Part shown: positions 10,771 through 21,750 of the stretch, piece after piece
Position numbering within the stretch: position 1 is the first letter of the stretch
Layout: every line of letters begins with the position of its first letter
NCBI RefSeq assembly: GCF_041146395.1
Contig: NC_090989.1
Span: 51,176,501 to 51,240,500, forward strand
DNA: 64,000 bases
Direction: 5' to 3'
Origin: Eulemur rufifrons
Taxonomy: Eukaryota; Chordata; Mammalia; Primates; Lemuridae
Translations under genes and position numbers: made by a program
Notes under the pieces: model-generated
What the model was told of the DNA's origin: nothing
The model's input: only the letters and a program-made list of their open reading frames with translations
Database searches by the model: none

Positions 10771-11489
10771 TAAAATCTCTTTAAAGTGATATTACAATGT
10801 TCAGGGTATGTATAAGGATGCTTGGATCGTGTTCTAGAATATAAGATTTAATGCAGATACTTTTCTACCTGTAGAAAGGCCCTTCCAGAGATCAATAATC
10901 AATCATAACTGTGAATCCCTTAGGCAGATCATTTAAGTGCTTTTTACTCTCCTCATCACAGCAGTATATAGCATCCTTTACCCAAATCTTGAAATCTGAC
11001 AGTCTCATCCACTTCGAACTCAATTAGAAGATGAATGTTGTTGAGAATGGAATAATTTATAATCTCAAAACTTAGCACTTTAGAATAACGTTAAGATGAA
11101 TCAATTTTTTTGTTGTTTTTAAGGAAGTGGCTCAAATACCCAGAGCATTATCATCCAGCCTTCTGCATTAATAAGAAGAACAGAACAAAACACACACACA
11201 CACAAAAACCCAAAACAAAAACCCAAACAACAAAACCAACAAACCTATCATTATTGTTATTGTTGCTGTTTTTGGAGAAGGAAAACAATACACATCAAAT
11301 TTCATTTTTTTAAGTTATTACAATTTCAAATGTGCAGCAGATGTACTCTCAGAAGTCACTGCTTTAGAAAGAAATACTCATAATATAGTCACTTTGTCTA
11401 ACCCTCATACTAGGTCTCCAAAGAATTGCAAACAGTGCACAAACAAGCCTTTGGCAGCAGGGAAACAGGGGAAAGGAGCAAGCACTAAA
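10771..11489. other. Unassigned non-coding DNA with a CA/A-rich run
   Basis: Low-complexity CA and AAAACCC-type sequence occupies about 11180-11245. Nothing else is recognised. Confidence 0.5.
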
Positions 11490-11745
11490 CTGGAAGTCAG
11501 GTCCTGCTTCCACTGTTCTTTGTGACTCGTGCAAATGACTTTCACTCTACAAATCTGAATTGGTCTGTCTGTGAAGTGATGAGGATATTATTTCCCCAAA
11601 ATAGTTTACCACTCTGGGCCTCAATATGGTAATTCAGGAAAGGCAGGAAATTATATCTTTCTTCACAAATGAACTGTGAAGATTATACTTGATAACATCT
11701 GTAAATGTGCTTAGCATATGGTAGGCATTCAATGGGATCAGTGTG
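11490..11745 (+). repeat. MIR SINE
   Basis: Sense MIR order: AAGTCAGGTCCTGCTTCCAC, TGTGACTCGTGCAAATGACT, GTCTGTGAAGTGATGAGGAT, then ACATCTGTAAATGTGCTTAG and CATATGGTAGGCATTCAATG. The middle part is interrupted or diverged. Confidence 0.7.
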
Positions 11746-11819
11746 AGTTCTTTCCATCATTCTCTTCTACCTTAGGGTCCTTTGGAATAATCAAATGACT
11801 AAGCCATTATAGTTTAAGC

Positions 11820-11905
11820 ATTCATATGACATAAATACAAGAGAGGAGGGGGGGGAGAGAGAGAAAAGGAGAAAGAGAGAGATTGAATGAGAGAGATTAG
11901 GTAAG
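11820..11905. repeat. GA-rich low-complexity tract
   Basis: A purine-rich run (GAGAGGAGGGGGGGG, then repeated GAGA blocks) of about 80 bases, an ordinary polypurine microsatellite. Confidence 0.85.
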
Positions 11906-13239
11906 AGATGCCTCATGGGAGATTAAATTTAAAGACTACAGTGAAGTGTAAGTTGGAAGATAGCTTAGTGGCAGATTGCTTATCAGCTACTTGAACTTAG
12001 CATAGAGTTGCCAGATGAACTATGGTGGACTCAATTAAATTTGACTTTCAGACTGATGACAAAAAACAACAAATGATTTATTTCGTATGAGTTTGTCCCC
12101 ACTATTGCATGGGATATACTTATACTAAGCAATTATTCATTATTTATCTGAAATTCAGATTTAACCGGGCATCCTGTAACTTCATTTGCTAAATCTAGCA
12201 ACCCTTCACCTACCCTGATCCCTGGCACATCATAGGAACTGCAAAATATCTCCAGAAAAAGAAAATGGTAACAGAAAGAGCAAAGACTTTAGCAAATAGA
12301 TCTGGATACAAATTCTGCTTCTATCAGAATTGTTTTTTGAACAGACTTTCAAAATATCTTAGTCTGACCTTCTCAGGGATCTGAAGCTCTACTTTATCTT
12401 CACCATGAAGATTACTCTACTCTCAGCTGGTTCTTGCCTTGGAAATGAATACATTTACTTGATAACAGAAGACGCTAAGATCCCTCCTTGTAAATTCATA
12501 GAAATGAAGTGCCTTCCAGTCTCACCTCTTTGGTAGCTTATTATCTACTCCACCCATTACACTTAAAGGAAGAAACCTAGAAGAAGGATTCCCTCTACAA
12601 CACTTGCCCTTTTCTAAATGTGTGGGCAGGGAAAATCCCCTGGAGCACTAATGGGGATGCATAAGAGCACAATAAACTACCTTTGGTACTGACATGCTGT
12701 CATTTCCATAATGCCGGGCATACAGAAACCTGAAAACTTGGGACATGCAGATAATAACTTTTGTTTACATTATGATTTGTTCAGTGATTCACATGGCATG
12801 TTCCGTAGGTTGTCCCTCATTAGCAATGCATAGATGTACAAGCTGTATGAAACTGCAGCAAAGGCTGTGCTTTTGTTTCCACCAGTCCCTGTCTGTGCAT
12901 CTGTGATGCATTGTGTAGGATGATTTGTGGCTCAGATTTACTCTGAACCAACTTGTACCTTCAGCATATTCTAGAAGAAGTAATCGAAGAAGTTCAATTG
13001 TGATGAGGATGTAGCCTTGTAGCCCGATCCACATGGCCATATCAGCCACTGCAGATCTGGCAAGTATCATCCAATCAGCCAAGCGGGACTTACCATAATG
13101 TGGTGGTGCCCATCCTGTGGGCATCCCTCTAGGTGACCTCCTAGCTTGTCAAATGCAAGCATTAATTGATCACTTAATACATTGATTTTGTATGGTATAT
13201 ATTTACTTATGTTTCCAGACTTAATAACAAAATTGTAGC
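11906..13239. other. Unassigned, apparently unique non-coding DNA
   Basis: No repeat is recognised apart from a short LINE-like end near 12208-12240 (CCTGATCCCTGGCACATCAT). This stretch holds the unexplained antisense frame at 12789-13124. Confidence 0.45.
12789..13124 (-). other. Unexplained 111-codon open frame
   Basis: The frame on the minus strand begins MPTGWAPPHYGKSRLADWMI and has a hydrophobic central stretch of about 20 residues, followed by a Cys/His-containing tail. I recognise no family. The minus strand has GGTAAGTCC near 13085-13093, which resembles a splice donor, but no acceptor, poly-A signal or codon bias supports a gene. The 153-codon frame overlapping it (13067-13528) crosses a MIR. 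Most likely this is chance or a decayed old exon or repeat. Confidence 0.15.
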
Positions 13240-13460
13240 CAATATTTATTACTAATATATGAATACACATATATGCTTTGTCATTTAAACTGATAACAAT
13301 CTTACAAGAGATCATTAATGTCTCCATTTTGAAAATGAGAAAATGGAAGCAGAGAGATGTTATATAACTTGTCCAGGATCTCACAGCTAGGTAGTGTAGG
13401 AGCCAGGCTTTCAGCTCAGGAAAACTGAATTTAGAGTCCATATTCTTAACTCCTACGCAA
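13240..13460 (-). repeat. MIR SINE, antisense
   Basis: Clear antisense MIR core: TTTTGAAAATGAGAAAATGG, then AACTTGTCCAGGATCTCACA, GCTAGGTAGTGTAGGAGCCA and GCTTTCAGCTCAGGAAAACT. Confidence 0.85.
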
Positions 13461-13954
13461 TTCTGCTGGGTCATATTAGTATACACGGGGATAATGCAAC
13501 CATTTTCTTTCTCAAGTATCACTTCCACGGAATGAAGTCATTAAGTCATTATTTACAAAGAGTTGTATCTTTGTCTGTAATAGGACCTAAGCCAGAGAAT
13601 TTCATTTTGAGAGACACTATTCATCACCTCAGGCTAAGACTTAGCAGGATGCCACTGCCAAATGTCAGAGATTCAATTTATATTCCAACAGAAGTTTTAT
13701 TCAGTCATTATTTTGGATTTGTTTTCAAAGCTGCACTTCTTCCATATTCAGAATTAAATATAGAAATGTGATTTAAAAGGCTGAGATAAAATATCAGGAA
13801 AAAAAAAACCCACTTTACTTATGGGTTCAAACTGTCAAATTCTCATTCCGATTGCAAAATAGAAGTTATTGAGCAGGAAAGTTTAAGTGATTTTTAACTG
13901 TGTTTAAAAAATACTCCATGCTGCTAAAAAGACAGAGGAAAACAACTGTTCTTT
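13461..13954. other. Unassigned non-coding DNA
   Basis: No repeat or gene is recognised. The 79-codon frame at 13532-13771 has no supporting features. Confidence 0.5.
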
Positions 13955-14545
13955 CTATCGTATATTACGCCTTCAAACGGGCACCTCTCCTAACTGACTG
14001 GAGGAAGTTAGCTGCTGGTTTCAAAATCACTCTTTCCAGAGAAGTATGGTGTGTGACTAAGATTTCCACACGACAGTGGTCCTTGAGAGAAGGCCTTAGA
14101 CACTGAAGAGGTTAGGTTAAATTCTTTGCTATCACTTATTATTTCCTTCGGGCAAACCACATGTCAGAGCACCTCAATCTGAAAATGACACGAGTTACGT
14201 ATGCTTCTTCCTCTTCTTTTTTTAAAGGTCTTTATGTCTTTCAGTTTTCGTGTGCACTCTTGATTGACATCTTTCTATAAATAAACGTACTTACCAGAAT
14301 TAAAGAGTCATTCAGTCCTCAATTGAGAGAACTTTTATTAATGTATCTACCTCCTGGAGAGACGGGATGAAACGTGGTTTGAAACTGAACATATACAAAT
14401 TGGCATATAGACCTCCACGTTTTCCAAAGACCTTGAATGGCCAAAACGATGAGACAAAGGAGAAAGAAAAATCCGAGGGCAAGGACTAGCGTTAATTGGG
14501 AACTGAGTACATACCTCACACCGTGATAGGTGTTTTGGACGCTAT
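13955..14545. promoter_or_regulatory. CpG-retaining patch, candidate regulatory element
   Basis: I count about 17 CpGs between 13958 and 14542, roughly one per 34 bases, in DNA of only about 40% GC. The next 1 kb has only about 3 or 4. No Alu or LTR explains this. Retained CpGs suggest a sequence unmethylated in the germ line or under constraint, but it is too AT-rich to be a classical CpG island. The 68-codon (+) and 84-codon (-) frames inside it are not recognisable proteins. Confidence 0.35.
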
Positions 14546-14548
14546 TTA

Positions 14549-14575
14549 ATTTGATCCTCCTATTCAGGATCAAAT
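14549..14575. repeat. Perfect 10-base inverted repeat with 7-base loop
   Basis: ATTTGATCCT and AGGATCAAAT flank the loop CCTATTC and could form a hairpin. It adjoins the CpG-retaining patch. No U-run follows, and this is a mammalian sequence, so it is not a bacterial-type terminator. Confidence 0.7.
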
Positions 14576-15309
14576 AGGCATTTTATCTCCAAGTTATTGG
14601 TGAGGCATCTGAAGTGAAAATATGAAATAAAGTCCCTCAAATTAAGGATTTAATATAAGTAGGGGGACCAGTAGAGGGAAATTAAAATAAAAACTCAGAA
14701 TCTGTGATTTCCATGTTGCTACTCTAGGAATTTAGGCATGGTGTTGAGTGCTAAAGATTGAAAATGACTGATGAAATGACCCCCTTGAAACCCCTAAAAA
14801 ATGGAACTTTAAATTTTTAATTTCTAAAAATAATTTCAAAGTTTATGTTTCAATAGTAGTTTAGCATCCTTAAAAGACAAATTTAATTAGGAAAATATGC
14901 CATTGAATTTTGATATATGAGATTCTATGAGACATTTTTAACCTGAAAGATTTTATACATATTTAGTGTCAAGTGTTAAGCATTTTGTTTCAAATATAAG
15001 ATACATGTTTGGAAATTAGTTTGGCTGACCCTGGAATTTAGATATTATATTACTCTCAGAGCCTTTTGGATTGTAACCCATTTGGCATTATGCCATGTTT
15101 CATAATTATGTGGGTGTTTTTCTCCTGAGAGTCATAGTTTCCTCTTAGACGAGAAGTGATAGGTTGCTGTAATCCATGTGGTAGTTGTCTGTCAGTATGA
15201 GATTTTTGTCATTAGCATTTACTGCACTATATAAGGTTTAGGTACGCCCTAATTGTTGTGGAATTTATTTTTTGATGTTTCATGTATTTATGAGAATTGA
15301 GCCTTTAAA
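14576..15309. other. Unassigned AT-rich non-coding DNA
   Basis: No repeat or gene is recognised in this stretch. Confidence 0.55.
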
Positions 15310-16020
15310 TTTACTAATTCATTTAATTAATATTTATTTATTAAATGCTTGAGATAGCTATACTTGTACAAGGCACTAAAGATACAATGGTGACCAAACA
15401 CCATCTTCTGGGGGAGATAATAATCAAATAATCAGTGATAACTGCAAAATTGCAATTGTGAGAAGTGTTAAGGTATATGGTGCTCTGAGATGATGTGATA
15501 TGGAAATTAACGCATGATAGGGAACTTAACTTATGCAGGGAGTCTGAGAATGGGAAGTGATCTAAAGTCTGTAGGATACATAGGAGTATATTAGGACTAT
15601 AGGGGAGGAAAGAGGGTTGTATCCATGAAAATCCTGGATGGGAGGTGGTGGTGCTGCAAGAACAAGCCAAAGAGCACACTGAGCTAGGGCTCGGTAGGCA
15701 AGGGTAAGCAAGGTGGGGTGTGTGCATATGTGTGGGGGGGATTGTGAGACATTGGGTGGAAGATTAAAGGGTTTCAAAGCTGGGGGAGGATGGGAATTCA
15801 AAAAGGAGTGAAAAAAATCACATTTGTGTTGAAAAGATCACAAAGATCACTTCAGATATAGTGGGAAAAGTGCATGAACAGGGATAAGAACAGATAGACC
15901 ACTTAAGGGGCATTTGCAGCAGTCCAGTCTAGGGGTGCTGGTAGCCTGATTAGGGAGGTAGAGTGAGAATGGAGGTATAGATAAGACAACAAATAGGAGA
16001 GATGTATCTGGGTTATTTAT
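15310..16020 (-). mobile_element. L2 LINE 3' region, antisense
   Basis: Antisense L2 landmarks in order: TTTATTAAATGCTTGAGATA, CAAGGCACTAAAGATACAAT, GGGGGAGATAATAATCAAAT, CAAGAACAAGCCAAAGAGCA, AGCAAGGTGGGG, then AAAAGATCACAAAGATCACT and GCAGCAGTCCAGTCTAGGGG. Antisense frames of 128 and 79 codons in it are decayed L2, not host genes. Confidence 0.75.
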
Positions 16021-17619
16021 GAACAGACCTTAGTAATAAATTATAATATTATATTTATGGAAGGGTGGGAGAAAAAGGGGACTTGTTTAGGTTGACTCTT
16101 GTTTCTTACTCACTGTGCCCCTCATTTATTCAAAATGAACCAAACAGGGATGAGAGTGAAGGAAGATGCTAAATTTAATTTTGTACACACTGAAGTTGAG
16201 GTATCTTAGAGACAGCTAAATAATGGTGTCCCATACACTTTTGACATCAATCCATTTCCCTTAAGTCTCATGTTGTAACCTGTTTGTCCTGTAGTTGATT
16301 TTGTATTTTATCAAATACTTAAACATTCCTAATTAACTTAGTAAAATAACTATATTTTTAGATCGTGTGGTTTAAACCTTACACTTTCCAAGTGAAGTCA
16401 CTGCTTTTTAAATGTTTCCCAAAAAACAATTTAACTTAAGAAAGTGAGAAAATTCCATTATTGAGAAATACAGATTGCAGATGACAACCATAATCCAACC
16501 TGATCAGAGCTCTCAAAGTTATGAAATGTTTGGTATGTTAACTGGGAAGCAAATTGCATATTCCTTGGATTAGGGTATGTTTTTATTGTAATTAGAGAAA
16601 GTTACTTAAAATTCAGTTATCTATTTCTTTTATGTATTTCTCATATATGTACCTTTTGTGAAAAATGACAAAATGGCAGCATAATTCTATAGCTTGTTTA
16701 CTTCTAGAGGTTTTGTTTCCTTTTCATTAAGTAAAGTCACCTATTCAAAGCAGAATAATTTTTTTTTTATTGTGAACTCTATTAAAAGAGAAGTTTAGGG
16801 TGTGGTAGAGGAGAGAGACTAAATCACCCCTTCTTCTTTTATCCTAAATGAATGAAAGAAGCTTCATTTTTCCCCCAAGTCTTAAGTCTATTATGCACCT
16901 TTCTCCCTTGAGCTGAAGTATTCACAGTTGGTGTTTCAATCCTTCAAGTCTGTAGATATGTCTGGGAACTAGGGATATAATAATAGCTTGGTACTCCTAG
17001 CTATGAACCATGGTAGACAAATCCAGAAATAATAATTAATCATTTAGCTGGAAAAATACCAGTGGGAAATCTCAAGTAATCACAAACCACTCTGCAAAAG
17101 AAAATTAATGTATATATTTTTTACTAATGCAGGATTATCTAACTGCAGTTAGGCAATTGTGCATATAGTAAAAGTTATTTTACTTCCCAGAAGGAAAGCA
17201 AAAGTTAAGGAATGGGACACATTTAGGTTGCAAAAGGAAAGATGAAATTAAAATCAGTATTCATCAAAAGGTGGAGAAAAAAGAAAAAACGAAGCTGCTG
17301 TGTTCAGGAGGAAAGTTTGAGAAGCAATGGAGATAAAATTTTAGTTTTGGCAAGACTCCCTGCTAGATACCATGTTTGAATTACCTTGAATTCTGTAAAG
17401 GCAATCAAAGTTACATTTCTTTATAATATATACAAATATATCCAGCTTTGAAAAGATGCATCATTAATAAGGCAATAAATAAAAGCAACACTTTTGACCT
17501 CAAAATGGCATGGTCACTAAGGTAAAAGAAGACTACAGAATTGTGATAAATGAAAGATGGATAAACCATCTAAAGAAAAGGCCTCAAAACTGACTTCATG
17601 GTGGAATTATGTAATTTAA
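16021..17619. other. Unassigned AT-rich non-coding DNA
   Basis: About 1.6 kb with no recognisable gene or repeat. No long open frame is present. Confidence 0.55.
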
Positions 17620-17750
17620 ATTTTTTTTAAATTTTTAATTATGAGTATATAATAGTGGTATACATGTATGGGCTATATGTGATGTTTTGATACACGCATA
17701 TGATGTGCAATAATAAAATCAGGGTAATTAGGTTATCCATAAAAATTCCA
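17620..17750 (-). mobile_element. L1 LINE 3' end, antisense fragment
   Basis: A T-rich start (the antisense tail) is followed by GTATACATGTATGGGCTATA, then TGATGTTTTGATACACGCAT and AAAATCAGGGTAATTAGGTT, the reverse complement of an L1MA/L1PB-type 3' end. It is related to the fragment at 51427. Confidence 0.8.
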
Positions 17751-18049
17751 ACTACTGTAAATGGTCCCATTTCCAGAGATGATGGTTTGATTAATTAGGG
17801 ATGGGCCTGAGAATCAGTATTTTGTAATGTGTAGTCTACCTTGAGAATCACCTTACTTAGAGATAGTTACACTAACCGTACACTCTTCATAAAGCAAATG
17901 GAACATGCTCTGTATGGCTGCGAAGCTATTGCTGAAGTTCCTGGGCGTGGTGGGGCTATACAGATTTTTCTGTTCTGATGGACATGGCTAGCATGTTTGA
18001 AAATGGATTTGACAAATAGTTATTTGTTTTAAATTTCTACTATTATAAC

Positions 18050-18220
18050 CTTAAAAAATAATCCTGTGATATTGGTATTAGCAATATCCCTATTTTAGAG
18101 ATAACAGGCAAAGGGTAGAGGGTAGAGGTACAGCAAAAGAACCTGCCTAATGTCCAGAGTCACACACGTAGGAGGTGGTAGGTTTGGGATTCAAACCCAA
18201 TCTCCCTGATGCTTATGGCC
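18050..18220 (-). repeat. MIR SINE, antisense
   Basis: Antisense MIR order: AATATCCCTATTTTAGAGAT, GAACCTGCCTAATGTCCAGA, GTCACACACGTAGGAGGTGG and GGGATTCAAACCCAATCTCC. Confidence 0.8.
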
Positions 18221-19139
18221 CAGTCCTTCAAGACTTCCTATAAGTTTACACCACCTGCTTCTTGTAGGTCCTGCTTAGAATATTATTGTCTCAAAATAGC
18301 AATGTTTTTCTAGAGACAAAAGGAAAGAAAAGTCCAAAGAAAAATGGAAAGAGTAAGATTTGTAAGAATGTTAATATTAATATGTTTGTAGCTAACAGTG
18401 TTTCACATTTTCACAGTAATTTTTCTTTGTAGGGAAGAGAGGGCAACTGCAATTTCCTTCTATAAAGCCAAAGAATATGCTTCAGAGAAGAAAAGCATAT
18501 TTATGACAAATTTTTAAAAGAGGTGGATTTAGAGGCCTCTTCCATGTGGTTTCGACGTCTAAACTCCTCAGACTAAATAGAAGGCACATAAATTTCTGAA
18601 GTTCCCATACTGTCTAAAATCTAGACGGGATTTAGATTTGGGTATCAGAAGAATTCAGTTGCTTTCTGGCTTGAGATCTGAATCTAGTTCATTAAAACGG
18701 TGTTTTTATAAGTTCCTCACTTATTCTTATAAAAAGATTCAAATTAATCAGTTCACAAAACATGTTTAAAACCTTGAACAATGCTGCTTATGCATTATAT
18801 CGTCATTAATTGTTGTATTATAGCACCCAGCATGATGCCACGCCCACGTAGGTGTTCTGCAAATATTACTGGATGGTTTGATGATTTTGTATGATTGAAA
18901 AACCTACCACAAAAGTTGGCTTTTTTATTGCCTGGAATTTAGGGAAATATAAGATTTTGCAAGTAAAAGGCATATTTCCTTGCTATCCTTAACTTTCATG
19001 AAACATGGTTTATTATATTTTTTAACCTTTTTAATACCATGTAGAAATAATTGAAAGACAAGCTAAAATTATAGTCATATTCAATTCTGAGTGGAATAAG
19101 CAATAAAACTACTCATAAAATCATAATTTCTAAAACTTA
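18221..19139. other. Unassigned non-coding DNA with a short L2/MIR tail
   Basis: About 18820-18890 (AGCACCCAGCATGATGCCAC, then GTAGGTGTTCTGCAAATATT) resembles the 3' end shared by MIR and L2 in sense orientation. The rest is unassigned. Confidence 0.5.
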
Positions 19140-19335
19140 TTGAGAACACAGTATGCCAGTCACTATGATAATTACATAAATTCTCTTAAGTGTTACAACT
19201 ACTAATAAGGTCGGTACTATACTATCATTTACACTTTCCTAATGAGGAAACAGAAGCTTAGAGAGATATTTAAGGTCACATATCTAGTTAAGTGGCAGAT
19301 GTGAAACTCAAACTCAAAGCTAATATGAACCCAGG
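19140..19335 (-). repeat. MIR SINE, antisense
   Basis: Antisense MIR: TATGCCAGTCACTATGATAA, TTTACACTTTCCTAATGAGG, AACAGAAGCTTAGAGAGATA, AGGTCACATATCTAGTTAAG, TGGCAGATGTGAAACTCAAA. Confidence 0.8.
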
Positions 19336-19939
19336 ATTTTAGGGGGACTGAATTTAGGCAACTTACCATTAAACACACCAACCCAGGAAATTTCCAATAT
19401 TCTCTCTAAGGTTGCATAACTCCCTGTGACTTCTATAGGCTATTTGGAAACAAATATGAATACATATGGTTTCTTTGGTCTATTCTTTGGTTAATTAGAG
19501 GTTTTGGTAGTTCTTATCTGCTTATAGAGAAGGCATATAGTTACAATTACAAGGATGGTTTGAACTAACTCCAGATTCTTCCTACCCCCGACCATGCAGA
19601 ATGTAAACCCTTATTGTGCATAGCAGAGCCATTACTTCACTCTACTTTGTAATTTCTCCTAAAACACACATAAATAAGCTATTAGCTCATTCAAAATTGC
19701 TTGGGATGGAAATAGCTGATTTAAACTGATGTTTAAATATTACAACCAAGCCAGACAACTATCTGTGTAAGAGAATGTACTGCTTTATTTCTGTTTTATT
19801 TTGATTGTAGCAGCAGGTAAGAATCAATAGGTCAAACAGGACCTGCGAATTAGTATTTATTCCTATGCATGCTTTCCAGCTGAAAGTGGTAATATTGTGA
19901 TTTAAAATAATACTGCTGTTAAGTCAGTGCTAATAGTCA
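19336..19939. other. Unassigned AT-rich non-coding DNA
   Basis: No repeat or gene is recognised. Confidence 0.55.
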
Positions 19940-20110
19940 CTAAAATGTTTTGAATGCTTAGTAAATACTGAGCACTAGTCTACATGCTCCACATGGATTA
20001 TTTCACGACAACCCTAAGGGCAGGGACAGTTATTGACCTTGTTTTATAGGTGAGGTTACATAACTTTGCACAAGGTTACACACCTAGTGATTGGCAGAGT
20101 CGCCCAAGCA
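19940..20110 (-). repeat. MIR SINE, antisense
   Basis: Antisense MIR wording: AAATACTGAGCACTAGTCTA, TTTCACGACAACCCTAAGGG, TTTTATAGGTGAGGTTACAT, ACAAGGTTACACACCTAGTG, then TTGGCAGAGTCGCCCAAGC. Confidence 0.8.
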
Positions 20111-20204
20111 TTCTTACTTCAGAGTTCACTCTGAACCTCTAAATGGTCTTGGCATGAAATTCTGTTATTATTGGAGGTCAAGGGAACAACTACATTATAA
20201 GCAA

Positions 20205-20410
20205 CACAATGTAACTGTTTTAGAACCAGAATGCCCTGGGTTCTATTTCTCATGCCACCATTCATTAATCAATGTCCTGGGGCCAATTACTCATTTGTTA
20301 ACTGAAGATAATAGCAATATCTACCTCATAGGTAGTGTGAGGTAGGTAAACTAATTCATATAAAACACTTTAGCATAGTGACTGAAAAATAGTAAGTACT
20401 CAGTTATTAT
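20205..20410 (+). repeat. MIR SINE, sense
   Basis: Sense MIR: TTTTAGAACCAGAATGCCCT, GGGTTCTATTTCTCATGCCA, GGCCAATTACTCATTTGTTA, ATAGCAATATCTACCTCATA, GCATAGTGACTGAAAAATAG. It stands in opposite orientation to the MIR 95 bases upstream. The 84-codon frame spanning both is an artefact. Confidence 0.8.
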
Positions 20411-21612
20411 TTGATTTACCTGACTTCCTGTTCCATGTATTAATTCAGGCTCTAAAAGTAGGCAATAAATGCATTCAGCAGCTTTGATTGCTTTCTTTAA
20501 CTATTGACTTAGCAGCTTTACATTACTTGAAAATTTAGTACAATTTAACATTTGTAGAGCTCCCTTCCCATGAGGATTACTGATCTCACCAATCGTCAGC
20601 CAACCTGTGAACTGGCTCAGATGTAGAAAAACCCACAGGTTTCACAAGAGGAAGCAGGCAGGCAAGTGAAAAATCTCACCGTAGGACACCCTTGAGTTCA
20701 AGAAGGACTAAGGATTAGCACCAAGACATCTCATCTAACCAGAGGGAGGAACTACTTATCTCTTCTGAAAGTTCCTGACAGCCTGAGGACTCAAGGAAAC
20801 AAAACCTCAGTGACTCCAAAGAGAAGGAAAAGGCATCTGAGAAAGAAAATATGATTAGTCTTACAGCCTGAAACAGACTACTGTTCAATGTTGGATATTT
20901 TCCAACTACATTAAAGTTCTCAACACTAGACTTGCTCAGTTGTCTTGGCAAACTCTGCCTTGGATGAGCCATCAAGTAAACCATGCTTAGTAGAGAGGGA
21001 AAAAAAAAACCAGCAAGATCATTGTAACTGGCTCTGTTTCATTAACCCAATGGCTCTAAGAAAAAAGTTAGAGAAGCCTCAGTATGTGTGGCAATCTAAC
21101 AAATTTTAGAAGAGGATTTTTTCATTAATTAATTTATTTTTTATCAAGTGCGCTATAGTATATAGACTGACAGTTATATTTACATAACAATAAATTCATA
21201 TATGGGTTTCTGTGGTACAGAGGCTTCAATGATAAGATGTTTGGTTAGGCTATTGAAAGGATCCTTCTCACTGGGTCTAGCCTCTCTTCCATTTCCCCTC
21301 CATTTATACCTGCCACTCATTCCCCACAGACCCTAAAAACACTTGTTAATATCCCTTCATTGTGAACTGAAACATGAATTTCAGTTTCATGAGTTAGCTG
21401 AGATCAATGCAGTGGGAAAATTTTTTAAAAATGGAATTCAAAAGTCTATACACACACATATCCTTTGATTTATTTTGGAAAAACTAGAAAGTAGGAAATC
21501 ATCAAATATATGCTTGATAGCTTCATTTTCACTAAAAAGAAGGAAACGAAGTAAAAAGCCATTTGCAGTAGTCAAGACTTTCATTGAAGATAGGACCTGG
21601 GGCAAGATGGTA
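20411..21612. other. Unassigned non-coding DNA
   Basis: No repeat or gene is recognised. The 89-codon antisense frame at 20715-20984 is Ser/Leu-rich with no motif or splice support. Confidence 0.5.
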
Positions 21613-21685
21613 CAGTGGTGTCCCCTTATCTGTGGTTTCACTTTCCATGGTTTCAGTTACGTGTGCTCAACTGCAGTTCAAAAAT

Positions 21686-21710
21686 AGAGAGAGAGAGAGA
21701 GAGAGAGAGA
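21686..21710. repeat. (GA)n microsatellite
   Basis: Twenty-five bases of alternating AG directly abut the GC run. Arg/Glu and Ala/Arg repeat frames predicted across it are artefacts. Confidence 0.97.
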
Positions 21711-21750
21711 GCGCGCGCGCGCGCGCGCGCGCGCGCGCGCGCGCGCGCGC
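21711..21750. repeat. (GC)20 alternating tract, Z-DNA-prone
   Basis: Forty bases of uninterrupted alternating G and C, followed by a short ACGAGCATGCGCA stretch that continues the purine-pyrimidine alternation in part. Alternating GC is the sequence most prone to form left-handed Z-DNA and is rare at this length in mammals. Confidence 0.97.

Noticed and set aside
13067..13528. 153-codon antisense open frame
   Set aside because: It runs through an antisense MIR (13240-13460) and AT-rich sequence, and the translation has no recognisable domain.
14549..14575. Hairpin considered as a transcription terminator
   Set aside because: No following U-run, and intrinsic terminators do not apply to mammalian Pol II genes.
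15341..15801. 128- and 79-codon antisense frames
   Set aside because: They lie within antisense L2 sequence, so they are decayed LINE, not a host gene.
20091..20345. 84-codon frame
   Set aside because: It spans the end of one MIR and most of another in opposite orientation.
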